Source: Elasticomyces elasticus (taxonomy: Eukaryota; Ascomycota; Dothideomycetes; Mycosphaerellales; Teratosphaeriaceae). From it: 64,000 bases of DNA. A program made the translations under genes and the position numbers. The stretch is taken from contig JAVRQT010000020.1 of NCBI GenBank assembly GCA_035926095.1, positions 496,001 through 560,000 on the forward strand, given 5' to 3'. Positions 30,532 to 40,703 of this stretch are shown here, in pieces. Every line of letters begins with the position of its first letter. Position 1 is the stretch's first letter. The notes under the pieces are model-generated. The model did no database searches and had not been told where the DNA came from. It worked only from the letters and a program-made list of their open reading frames with translations.

Positions 30532-32808
30532 ATGGCAAATGCAGCCCATGGAGATCTCCCGCAGAATGCTCGTCACAAAACACTGGCTGTATGTCATACG
30601 TTCTCCCCAAGCACCAGATGAAGGCTGATAAACGAGGGCAAAGTGTTCCGTCTGCGCTCGCACCTTCGCCCGCAACGAGCACCTCCTCCGCCATCAGCGT
30701 ACTCATACTGGGGAGAAGCCGTTCAGTTGTGCTCTCTGTAACTTGACATTTCGACGAGCGGACGTCCGAGCACGACATGTAAAGACGTCGCATCCCGAGG
30801 CGATAAACGAGAAAGAACCGCGAGCTGGAACGGCTTGTGATTCCTGCAAGGTTAAGAAAATTCGATGCAGGTGCTCTGAGAATGAGGACCGTGTCTTGAA
30901 CACGACCGAGTCAACCATGGCGATCGGTACATCCGAGGTGACCCTACCTGGCGACAGGATGATGACCCCTAACTCGCTCTCGGCCTTGGAGGTCTCTACT
31001 CGCAACAACCAGCATCTTCTCGCGGACGACAGCTCTTACTCCTGGGATTGGGAAAGCTCTGCTGCATTTTCGCACCTGTCGCCTTTGGACTCGCTACCTA
31101 GCTTTAGCCTTGATGACATGATGACAGGGTTTGACAACGTACGGACACTAGTATGCTGCAGTTCCACGTACCATCATACTCACTCATGGTGATAGACTAT
31201 CCCAGGACTCTGGGCCGATGTTGACTTTGAGGACATCTTTGGTTCTGCCGGTGCGAGTGGCCGTGCGACCCCAGCCGAGGATAGAATTCCACCAAATGCA
31301 CAGCAGGCGATGGGGATTATCCGAGCCTGGAAAGCGACAACGCAGAAGCTTGTACAGGACGGTGATTCATCTTGCGAGGCTTTCCTCGACTGGTGCTCGT
31401 CAGCTCCCGATCCATACATGTACGATCTGGACGTTCTCGACATCTGGATCAGTATCGCCGTAGAACGTATCGGTCCGACTTTCTTGGTCTTCAACGACTT
31501 CCGTGTCGACGAAAGCACCGGCGACACACTTTATATCGCCATGGCAGCAGTAGGAGGCGTTTATTGTGCCGTCGAAAACAGCTTCCAACTGGCAAAGGTG
31601 ATGTTTAACGATGCGCGTAGGCTAGCGCTCGCTATGGTGAGTGCGGGTGCTTTCACGACAAGTGCGTTGCTAATTTGACACGACAGCCCCTCCGGACCGG
31701 ACGATTGACTACGGATGACCTGCTGACCTTAAGCAAAACGGTACGACACACGCGATGCGACTTCCTGGCAATTGTTTAACAGCTCATAGTTTGTTCTGCT
31801 GGAGATCTATGGCATCGTCAGCGGCGACAAACGAAGCTTCGAATTGGTTGATGTATTTCACGCGGACTTGCATCAGGTATGAGTAATGCGCAGACGATCT
31901 TGGGCTGCAGACTGACGTGAACAGGCTGTGAGAGCGTTGCTTGATGCCTGTAACACCACACCACTGGATAAGGGACGAGATGGTGAAATTGAGCTGTAAG
32001 TTCGAAGCGGCCAAATCACGGGCTGCAGATTGGATGACAGTCCTTTAGTCTCGTAGAGAGTCTTCATATCCTTGAGTGCTATCGCACCATCTTGTTCAAC
32101 AGATCGTCCCTATTGTCTCCTCATCTCACCCGAATGCTCAGGTCGGATGGAGATGAGACCAAAGACGATTCGGCTTCCGCACTCGTCCAAGCACTTTGCA
32201 CTCCGGACGCAACGATCGACCCGGAGCTCATGCATCGATGGGGAACCGTTTCTTTAACCGCCATATCGCTACTTAGATCGCACAGTGGCCATGATGAGCA
32301 CGGGGCCAATAGATCGGTCTGGAGCGACGCTATGGTCGGGTCCGCGCTGCGGAGATGGTATGGTGCGCAGCCTGGAGACACCATGGAAGAAACTTTATTG
32401 CTGCATCATCTAATTGGCATGTACTTTCAGTCGGATTTGCACCTCTTGCAGCGCTACTCTCGGCTATCACTCGACATTGATCGATCGAGCAGGACCTGTG
32501 AGCATGTGGAGAATTGGCAGCATACTTCTCGTTGCAGCGTGGCTGTCTGGCATGCTCGCGCAGTACTGCGGCTAGTGGAGCACTGGCCAACCATTAACGA
32601 TCACTCGGTTGCAGTCGTCTCTGGAGCACCGCACGTTCCATACTGCATATACTTTGCGGCTCTGGTCTGTTTGTGCGAACGCTCTGGGACTCGCACCAGG
32701 AGCGCTGAGTTGAAGCTCGACTTCCGCGTAGCAGCTTCAGCTCTTGCGATGTCAAAAGGCAGGATTGCAATCGTGCTGAGAAAGGCGTTACAAGAGATTA
32801 AAGTGTGA
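30532..32808 (+). CDS. C2H2 plus zinc-cluster pathway-type transcription factor
   Basis: Seven exons: 30532..30588, 30644..31150, 31196..31636, 31687..31740, 31790..31876, 31925..31995 and 32049..32808, giving 658 aa. Two C2H2 fingers, CSVCARTFARNEHLLRHQRTH and CALCNLTFRRADVRARHVKTSH, are joined by the linker TGEKPF. Next comes ACDSCKVKKIRC, the first half of a Zn2Cys6 cluster; the second half (CxxC...C) is not seen, only RCSENED. An acidic, Ser-rich part and a fungal MHR domain follow (FVLLEIYGIVSGDKRSFELVDVFH, then LHILECYRTILF). C2H2-Zn2Cys6 factors usually control metabolic clusters nearby. The donor of intron 2 could also be at 31139 instead of 31151. It is the best candidate regulator of the surrounding genes. 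Confidence 0.75.
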
Positions 32809-32988
32809 TGGCTCTGAACATGCTTCATTGTCTTGAGATTTATTGTAACAAGCGCGGCACATGGCCTACAGGCGCGGCGATCGACTTCAAGAAAAAGCGA
32901 TCCGTCACCATTACAACTCGAAGATCCGCAAGAACAGCCATGATATTGGAGCTGTCTCAGGACAACGCATCTGCTCGTCATGCAACGT

Positions 32989-33549
32989 TCAAGACTCGGT
33001 TCCACGGTCAATGCCGCCCTCATCTCCGCCCAACACCTCCCCACTCGCAAGCCTAATGGCCTCACTAGCCTGCAATACATACAGCATTCTTGCCCAGCCG
33101 TGATCGGGCGACACATTTCGCCACGCATGATTCGTTCCCCTCTGCACCACCACGTCTCCCCTCCCCAAGAGCTGCGTTTCCCCTGAGTCCAACACAAGCT
33201 CTATCTCGCCCTCGAGCACAACACCGTAATCCAGTGATAAGGTGCGGTGCATGGGAGTCAAGCACCCAGGCGGATAATCGCAGACGCGGCAAACGGTCCC
33301 GTTCGGCACCGTGATAGCAGGTGGGGTCTTCAGATGGGATTGGTAGAAGTCGATGTCTGCACCGTCGGTGAGTTGAGGGGAGCGGGCGTTGGTGTACATC
33401 AGGGAAAAGTGCATGGCGCCATTGTTGATCTCCGTTACAGGCGCAGAGTTTGTGATGCTTTCTGAGAGTACAGCCTTGCCGTGAGAGTCATGAGTGGTGA
33501 TGTATCTATTAAGCTGGCGAAGATTCTTAGGAGGTGCTTGGAAAGCCAT
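32989..33549 (-). CDS. Small cupin-domain protein
   Basis: Intronless, 186 aa from the Met of MAFQAPPKN; further upstream codons look untranslated. One conserved cupin barrel is visible. Motif 1 lies in PPGCLTPMHRTLSLDYGVVLEGEIELVLDSG and motif 2 in LGRGDVVVQRGTNHAWRN. His and Glu at the usual metal-ligand positions are present (PMHRT..., HAW), although the second His of motif 1 is not obvious. Such stand-alone fungal cupins next to aromatic-degradation genes may act as isomerases, decarboxylases or dioxygenases; the reaction cannot be read from sequence. It runs in the same direction as the dioxygenase 332 bp upstream. Confidence 0.85.
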   Translation of the reverse strand: MAFQAPPKNLRQLNRYITTHDSHGKAVLSESITNSAPVTEINNGAMHFSLMYTNARSPQLTDGADIDFYQSHLKTPPAITVPNGTVCRVCDYPPGCLTPMHRTLSLDYGVVLEGEIELVLDSGETQLLGRGDVVVQRGTNHAWRNVSPDHGWARMLYVLQASEAIRLASGEVLGGDEGGIDRGTES

Positions 33550-33881
33550 ATTGGAGTGCGATGGACTGCGATGAGCAAGCATGCGATTGGGTTGCTTATC
33601 TGGCATCTGCATTGACTACAGGCACTGTGGCGTCCCCAGATTATGTTGGACTTCGGGCGACCCCAATCTGGAGTTCCGAAGTTGTGAGCACGCACGATGG
33701 AGCAGTTGCGACACGCCCGAAGACACCTCCATACATCGCTCCGGCCTTCGGTCCAACCTCTCTGGGAGGCTAGCGGGATGGAGCAATCGGTAAACGAAGC
33801 ATGATGTATGTCTCGTGCTCCAATGCCACATTATACTGATGATTGCAGGTCAACTATTGAGCATATATGACACCCAAGCTC
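33550..33881. promoter_or_regulatory. Cupin upstream region
   Basis: This 332 bp gap lies between the cupin start and the 3' end of the dioxygenase gene. GACCCCA occurs on the plus strand near 33660, close to but not matching the GTACCCCA element. No other feature was seen. Confidence 0.35.
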
Positions 33882-34941
33882 TCACGCGGTAGGCTGCTTG
33901 CCGCCCCATATCACAGGAACGGGTGGGCCCCAGACGGCCATGTTTCCAGCTTCCGCTTTCAAGGTCTCGTACTCTTCATTAACGACATCTCCATCTGCAT
34001 AATGCTCAATGATGAAGTGGCTCGAGTCATACCAATAATCGAACACCTGAGAGCCATGCACATGTCTTCCAATCCCCCATACTAACTCATACCCGGCATT
34101 GCGCAGCCACTGATGACCCATCATCTGGGTGTCCAAATCCTCGACTTCAAAAGAAGAGTGGTGTACCGTGGTCTTGGCAGGAATGGTCTCCGCTCGCGTC
34201 ACGAGGAGGCAATGGTGGTCAACGTAGTCCTTCCCTTGGTCTAGGCGAAAGAACGTGGCGACGTCAACCTGCTCATTGCCCGGCGCCCATAAGATGTCGG
34301 TCGGGACGAAGTTGAAGGTCTTCCGGTACCAGTCACACGTATCCTCGTACTTGTCCGTGATGTACCCGAAGTGCCCAAGCTTGTGCACTGCCGCAGGCCC
34401 GTCACGCAGGCGCGTAAAATGGCCTTAACACACAGTGTAAGTCTTTTGTATGAGCAAGGGTGTTGGGTGAAGTCTGACCTTTCCGTGCCTTCTCAAGGGC
34501 GCCATTTAAGACTGGACCTCCATTTGTTACTGCGGAGACGCCGCGCGATGGAAGCTGCTGCTCGGTCTGGCCCCAGCATACCTCAACCACAAAGCCGTTG
34601 AGATCTCGGATCCTGACTGCCTGACCGCCACCTGGTCTTTTGCTGCTGTCGACTTGCTCTGCTCCGGTATGCGCGGTCGCTGCTTTGAAGTCGGCTTCGC
34701 TTTCTGCGATGAATCCAGCCCCGACGAAACGCTTGCCTGCGCCACTAGAAGAGGTGCGGGCGACGTAGACGAAAGCATCTTTGCCGTAGCCCGCGAGATG
34801 GATCTCCTCGGCCGTACTGGACACTTCTTCGAACCCGAAGTCGACTGCAAATCGACGGAACACGGCAAGGTCGGGATGCTCGTAAATGACAAAGCTCAGG
34901 CGTTGCAAGCGTATCAGCGCTATTTCTTCGGTTGAGCCCAT
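33882..34941 (-). CDS. Extradiol (catechol 2,3-type) ring-cleavage dioxygenase, glyoxalase fold
   Basis: Two exons, 34941..34479 and 34423..33882 (55 bp intron, GTCAGA...TTAAG), give 334 aa. It has the two-domain vicinal-oxygen-chelate plan of type I extradiol dioxygenases. The N-domain starts with LQRLSFVIYEHPDLAVFRRFAVDFGF. The catalytic C-domain starts with the first iron ligand in HKLGHFGYITDKYEDTCDWYRKTFNF, has VHHSSFEVEDLDTQMMGHQWL with the second His, and ends with HFIIEHYADGD, where the Glu is the third ligand. These enzymes open catechols next to the hydroxyls (meta cleavage), a route that is uncommon in fungi, which mostly use ortho cleavage. It is divergent from an FAD monooxygenase of the salicylate-hydroxylase type, a natural source of a catechol. 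The substrate is inferred. Confidence 0.85.
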
Positions 34942-35225
34942 GGTGTCGATACTATGGCTGTGGCGGCTTTGGGTGTGAGAACGGCCGTGTGAAGCTTAGA
35001 GGTGACTTGTACTACCTTTTCTGCGTAAATTCCGGTATAGGCCTCCACAACATACACGGGGCTTCCTGGGGTACTTGCGGTACCCCATTTTGGAGGCTGG
35101 AGGCCTCTGCTCCCAATACTCCACCACAACAACCTGTCTCGGCCGTGCAATATGGTGGGGGAACACTTAATCGTCAGACTGACCCTCGTTGACATCTACG
35201 CAGTCTTTTTCGCTAGCAACCCACG
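34942..35225. promoter_or_regulatory. Bidirectional promoter, dioxygenase / monooxygenase fusion
   Basis: These 284 bp lie between two divergent start codons. At 35067-35087 is a perfect inverted repeat: TGGGGTAC, 5 bases (TTGCG), GTACCCCA. A GGAGGCTGGAGGCC repeat follows at about 35092. The half-site recurs upstream of the CocE-type hydrolase (23773) and twice upstream of the P450 (28272, 28352). It is a candidate operator for a dimeric regulator. Confidence 0.55.
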
Positions 35226-37518
35226 ATGGCTTCACGAGCCTCACACTCGCACACCACAACGAACGGCGGTCCAGCAACAATCGTTCAGGATGCATGTAGA
35301 CCATTGCGAGTCATCGTCGTTGGTGGTGGTATTGCAAGTTTGGTGGCTTCGATAGCACTGCGGCAGAATGGCCACATCGTGGTGATACACGAGAAGTCGC
35401 GCTTTGCAAACGAAACCGGCGCCGCCATCCACGCTGCACCTAATGCCACGAGCGCATTGCGGCATTTGGGGATTGACTTGCGGCATGGTGGGGCAGTGCC
35501 TCTCAAAAAGGTGACTCAATGCGGTCGCTGGTCGTCGGAGTGGTGCTGACGGGCCAACAGATGTTGTGGCTGAATGCCTCGAATCAAGAAATGAGACCAC
35601 CAACTGATCAAGCTGCGGATGCGCATCGATGGGAGAGTGTAAGTTCGCCTTCCCCATGATCAGTTCCTGGATCTCTGACACTTTGCCTCGCAGCCCTGGC
35701 TACTCGCCCATCGAGCTTCGCTACACGACCAGCTGAAACGCAAGGCTACCTCACTCGTTGGTCAAGGGACCCCTGTGAAGCTGCACACGTCCTCGCCAGT
35801 AATCAAAGTCAATCCACAAGTAGCGACCGTCACATTGAGCAACGGCGAAGTCATTCAGGCCGACCTCATTGTAGGGGGTGATGGCGTCCATTCAGTCACT
35901 AGAAGTGCTCTCGGCCCCGATATGCCGACTGCCAGAAAAGGAAACCATTTCGCATTCCGCTTCACGTACACAAAGGCCGTCGCACTCGCTGATCCAACAA
36001 CGAGACGATTGGTGGAAGGGGAAGGCGTCATGGTTTCCTGGTATGGAACAGACCGTAAGATTGTCTTGTACCCGACGTCGAATAACACACTGCTGAACTT
36101 CGTTTGCATACATCCGGCGTCAATGTCCGAGGATTCCGACGACTACAACAAGACCGCATCCAAGAAACGTCTGCTCGAGGTGTATGCCGATTTCCATCCC
36201 GCCGTGGTCAAGCTACTCGAGAAAGTCGAAGAGGACACAATCAGCTTGTATCCGCTGTACGATATGGACCAGCTGCCGACTTTCGTCTCTGGACGGTTGG
36301 CCTTGGTTGGTGACGCCGCACACCCCTTCACTCCGCACCTGGCTCAGGGCGGGGCCATGGCCATAGAGGATGGACTCTCGCTGGGCACCATGTTACCTTC
36401 TGGTACGCCGCTGGAGGAGATCGAAACCCGGATGCAGCTCTACAACAAGGCTCGTTATGAGCGAGCATCTGCCATCCAAGAGTACAGTCGAATAGTTGGC
36501 GGCGACTCATCAAGAGCAAAATCTCAGACCGGTCCAATGCTCAAAGGCGAGTCGATCAAGCAATCTGCTAGCATGGCCGCCATGCTGACTGGAGACAGTT
36601 CTCGACTTCATCGAGTATGGTTCAAGCCATGACGAGTACTATGCATCTCGTAAGATCCTCCGCGACTATCTTTCGGGGCGAGCGTCCTCGCGATCTCGAA
36701 ACCCGCTGGGCTTTGGATTGTTGCAGGGCCCAAGGCAGGACCTGCTTGGTCGATCTCACGCAGAGTCGCTGAAACTCTCGACAAGCCGAGAGGCCAGTGT
36801 ACGGTTTACCACGAGTGCGACGGTGCTTCGCTGTCTGTTTCCCTCTGAGCGCTATTCGTTCGCGAACAGGGACACTGTCCAGCAAGCGAGCTTCACCGTC
36901 CAGACCCTTGATGGCTTAGCGTGGCTGGGGGAAGGAGGCTACGACCTCGTTGGTCTCTACATCCACGGCGTCCGTTACCAGCAAACAGATGGCACGTTTG
37001 TGACAGGGAAGTACTGTCCAGTGATGATCGAGAACCTGGCGGACCCGATCGTCACCGGCCGCGAAGAACTCGGCGTACCAAAAGTCTTTTCTGACATCGA
37101 CATTCATCGATCGGACACTACCCTACATGCCTCGCTATCTTGGCGAGGCACAGCCTGGGCAGAGTTGTCTTGGTCGCATTTGTCGCCTCAAAGCACAGGG
37201 ACGTTGCAGGAAGCGTCCCCAGCAGAGGATCTCCTCGTTCACAAATACATTCCGTCTTCTGCCAACAAAGGAGCTGCAGACGCCAACTACGCAGTGCGAA
37301 TCAAGACGGCATCCGAGAGCATTCAAGTACTGGGCCAGCAGGAATGCGCGCCGCTAAATGCAAGCTTTGCTTTCTCAAGTCCTGAGCCGCATCTGATACC
37401 GACTCTTAGCAACATCGCCCAAGGATTAGCTGAGATCCCAGTGTTTGACATTGTCCGGGCGGGTGTGGTCGAGATTAAAGGAGTCTCTGATTTTTCGAAC
37501 CTCATGGCTTTGGGGTAA
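35226..37518 (+). CDS. FAD monooxygenase fused to an acetoacetate-decarboxylase-like domain
   Basis: Four exons, 35226..35510, 35561..35638, 35694..36546 and 36599..37518, give 711 aa. Residues about 28-440 are an aromatic-ring FAD hydroxylase of the salicylate-hydroxylase group: dinucleotide motif IVVGGGIASLVASIAL, DG motif LIVGGDGVHSVTR, GD motif LALVGDAAHPFTPHLAQGG and the end motif SHDEYYASRKILRDYL. Residues about 460-711 are ADC-like, with IVTGREELGVPKVFSDI around the Schiff-base Lys; the second Lys of the classic PKK is Val here. The last intron is GC-AG (AAAG-GCGAGT, branch TGCTGACT, 52 bp). Without this splice the first domain would stop at 36632, and the second has no ATG of its own, so a fusion is the best reading. 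Hydroxylation and decarboxylation or hydrolysis in one chain is inferred. Confidence 0.8.
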
Positions 37519-37673
37519 GATCGGAGGTGCTAACGTGTTGTTATTATACAACCTTTAGATACAGACTTTGCTCCTGTGGATCCTAGGCCGAACCTCGCTA
37601 GATGTTGCTCAGCTTGCGTTCAGCCTGCACACTCGATTCATTCAACGCACACTCTGAAGTCCCGAGAACGCCC

Positions 37674-38577
37674 TCATACGGTCTCTGAGCGTTTCCGAAA
37701 ATACCTGCTCGTATCGCCCACGGGGAACGAGAAGTTCAGTGCTTCCGAGCACATCAGGTTCGCCACAGCATAGTAACCCAGCATGCCGCTCGCAAAGGCA
37801 AAAGCACCAGCCGTAACCTTGACTGCCTTCGCTTGGCTCGCTTTGCCATCCATGGTCAAAAAGTACGATGCAGAGACCAGTGTGAAGGCAAGCTGTACCG
37901 TCAGGAAAATGCCAATGTAGACCAGGTTCAGTGGCAGGGAGCCGATTAGGAAGAGTAAGTTGAACACCGACCACACTGTCTTCAGATCAGCATTGACACA
38001 AAGATCGGCCTTCGCTTCACCTACTCAAGACGAGAAAGCCCACAGCATTGTTATACTCCACACTGTCCGCGCCTCCGTAGGCTGCGGCGACCCCAAAAGA
38101 GGGCGTGATGATGAAGCCGAAGCCTGCGTAGAAGAGTCCAAATGCACTGAGCACAGTGTAGGCGTAAGTGTTGCCCAGCACGATCTCCCATTGAGCTGTG
38201 ATCAACATCCCGATTCCAGCGACACCAAAGAAGTCACCAATGAAAGCATTGGTGATACTGACGCCACGCCATCCGCTGATTTGAGTCAACACATATATTC
38301 CGCAGTGGACCTTGCTGCACGTCCAGATCTCTTACATTAGCGCAAAGCTCAGTGTTGTCAGTGTGGTGGCGAATGCTCCCAGTGCCAACGCGGTAGGGTT
38401 TCCGAGTTGCGCCTTTAGTGTGATTGGAACTGGGATGTAGTAAGGCTGTGCGCTGCCGTTTGGAGATACGCTGCCGGTGACGGCGATCTTGCCAGCGGCG
38501 AGCTTCTTGTAGAAGTCGGCATTGGTCTCTACGTTGCGAAGGTCTTCCAGCTGCTCGATGCGGTTTGCGTGTGCCAT
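37674..38577 (-). CDS. GPR1/FUN34/YaaH (Ato) acetate transporter
   Basis: Three exons, 38577..38336, 38275..38025 and 37975..37674 (introns 60 and 49 bp), give 264 aa with about six membrane helices. The family motif near the first helix is NPTALALGAFATTLTTLSF (NPAPLGL-like). GWRGVSITNAFIGDFFG and the helix LVYIGIFLTVQLAFTLVSASYFL are also typical. Ato/AcpA proteins carry acetate or other short acids across the plasma membrane. It converges on the monooxygenase-ADC gene (155 bp between ends), so uptake or release of a small acid made by ring cleavage is possible, but this is inference. Ato genes are also common household genes. Confidence 0.88.
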
Positions 38578-39113
38578 GGTGGGTAGGGGCGAGCTTGATG
38601 GTCAGTTGTAAAGATGTAGAAGAGAATCTGGCGAGAAGGATAGTTGAGATCGTACTACCTCTGGCTCGAGGGCATAACATCCTTGAAGTATGCCGTTACG
38701 CAGTCCTGCTCTAGCAATAACGACATTATTCCCGGGGTTTTGCATCTTAGCACGCCATACGCTCTTGTGGAGACCAAGAGAGAAACTGTGGGGCGGAAGC
38801 GTTTCTTCTGAGGGTGAGCGTCGAGGCTTTACCGCACCGGCTGAAGGCGTGCCTCGATGGTATGCGCTTGCTTCCAAAGGCCGCGTCATGTTAGAAAGTG
38901 TAAAGTTGTGCTTGTGCATGCTTCGTTGCGTCTGATCATTCTCCCTCTTCCATTAACGACGAGTTCGTCCAAAAGAGCCACAGACCGGAATGCACGGATG
39001 GTCTTCGCCGACTGCTTTGGTTCGACCGCAATACGAATGCTACTCCGTAATAAATTATCGAGTTGCAAGGACATCTTACCAGCCAGATGTCAATCCCCTC
39101 ACTCGAGACACAA
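38578..39113. other. Intergenic, no supported gene
   Basis: These 536 bp hold the promoter of the leftward acetate transporter and the 3' end of the RING-like gene. No GTACCCCA element and no coding stretch were seen. Confidence 0.5.
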
Positions 39114-40703
39114 TTATGAAGCGGCAACATAGAGTGCTGTTGAGCCCTCCATGGACTCCAGCGTCGGTATGACAGAGGATGTCGCGCGCTGCTTTGTCGC
39201 AATAGCGGTCTCCAGTTGCCACCTCTTCTGCAGACGCGTTCTTCTCTCGCCAACCTCACGCTCCAGATCCGCGATCTCTTGCGTGAACAACCGCTCTTGT
39301 TCGAGCTCTTCTTTTCGCTGCACCCTGCGAAGCTCCTGCAATTCGCGTTCTTGACGCTGTGCCCTCAACCTTATCCGACGACTCTGTTCACCTCGAAGTA
39401 CGTTGATGGCGTTGTCGTGTCTGGCATCCATCGACTCCCGACTTCGCTTCGTCTTCTCCAACTCTGCAAGATCTTGTGCGGTCACTGGGCGATTATGTGG
39501 CTCACCGTTGCTATACGTCCCGGCGCAGTAAGCCTCCATATGTTTGAGCGCGGTCGCATTGTCCTTTATCTCCCGGTCGTGGTAATTCCGCATATCAGCC
39601 TCAGCCTGAACCTGCTTGTCTTCTGCCTCGGCCATTGCGAGTATATTCGCATCCTCGAGCGCCTCAAGGGATGACTCGTTTATGGTCTTGATCTGCTCCC
39701 TCAGTAGTGTCTGCTGTGTTTCAAGTTCCGCCTTCTGCTTGACGGCCCAGACCAGGAGTCGTTCAAGCTGTTCAGCCTGGTCCTGTCCGAGCTGTGTGAG
39801 CTCGTGGTCAGTTCGAGCTCCGCCGACATTCTGCTGCTCGCTACGATGCGTCGCCTGTTGGGTGTCCAATGCTATCGGAACCTGCGTAGACTGACCCGCA
39901 CTCATCATCGTGGGGACTGCAACATAGCCATGCTCCACCTTGTACTGTAGGGCATCATGTTCAGCATCCTTTATGACCTGCTCCACCACGTTGCCCGGGA
40001 TCGGAACGCTACAACAGCTGGGAACAGCCCCAGCAGGATCGCTATTTGCTGCTTTGATGTTGCAGCGCAGGGCCTGAGTACACAATTTGTGCCCGCATGG
40101 CAACTTGTGGATTGCTCTGTGCTGGCTCCGCGTGTCTCGCGGGCAGTGGGCACACCCATCGGCCAGCGAGGTATTGGAGTTATTGCGTCCCAGCCTGAGC
40201 ATGCTCAAGCCACGAATCCGCCTAAAGTGTCTCTTTGGCGACGAGGAAGGACTTGAGAGTGCAAGCGAAAGCGCTGACTGCGAAGGCGTGCTGGGGGGAG
40301 TGAAGGAGATCGAGTTGTTCCTGTCGTTCGGTCTTCCTCGGTCTCCTACGAACGCATCGTAGTCTTGGAAAGACAGCGAGGCGCGATAAGGCGCGCGAGA
40401 GGGGTGGTTCTGGTGCTCCCGCGAAGCGTCCGAGAATGTAGACATGAAGCCTGTCGACTGCGATGCTCGGGAGCCGACAGACTCTTGCGACCGCCGCGAG
40501 GTATCAGACGACAGTGCCTTGGTAGGTCGTGGCATGCTCTCCGTCAAAATTATCATTTCTACGCCGAGCTCTTGAGCCTTTTGGCGTGTGTACTCGTCCA
40601 GCCCGTCCTCCGTCTCATCCAGGCGCAATTGTAGTACTTCTTGTACGAAGGAGTCGTGCCTGTCTCGCCGAATGAGTGCGCGTCCATCAGCATGTTGCGA
40701 CAT
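39114..40703 (-). CDS. RING/RBR-like zinc protein with long coiled coil
   Basis: Intronless, 529 aa. An N-terminal segment (FVQEVLQLRLDETEDGLDEYTRQKAQEL) resembles the start of fungal RBR ubiquitin-ligase-like proteins. A Ser/Pro-rich stretch follows, then a Cys/His cluster at about residues 183-235 (CAHCPRD...HKLPCGHKLC...PSCC). It looks like the RING1 of an RBR protein, but no IBR or RING2 is present after it. The C-terminal 250 residues are strongly charged and coiled-coil (QERELQELRRVQRKEELEQER). Ubiquitin-ligase activity is possible through the single RING. No partner can be named. Confidence 0.7.
   Translation of the reverse strand: MSQHADGRALIRRDRHDSFVQEVLQLRLDETEDGLDEYTRQKAQELGVEMIILTESMPRPTKALSSDTSRRSQESVGSRASQSTGFMSTFSDASREHQNHPSRAPYRASLSFQDYDAFVGDRGRPNDRNNSISFTPPSTPSQSALSLALSSPSSSPKRHFRRIRGLSMLRLGRNNSNTSLADGCAHCPRDTRSQHRAIHKLPCGHKLCTQALRCNIKAANSDPAGAVPSCCSVPIPGNVVEQVIKDAEHDALQYKVEHGYVAVPTMMSAGQSTQVPIALDTQQATHRSEQQNVGGARTDHELTQLGQDQAEQLERLLVWAVKQKAELETQQTLLREQIKTINESSLEALEDANILAMAEAEDKQVQAEADMRNYHDREIKDNATALKHMEAYCAGTYSNGEPHNRPVTAQDLAELEKTKRSRESMDARHDNAINVLRGEQSRRIRLRAQRQERELQELRRVQRKEELEQERLFTQEIADLEREVGERRTRLQKRWQLETAIATKQRATSSVIPTLESMEGSTALYVAAS

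Noticed and set aside
36718..37518. Separate acetoacetate decarboxylase gene
   Set aside because: It would need a TTG start; the frame is open upstream into conserved monooxygenase sequence and a good GC-AG intron links the two.
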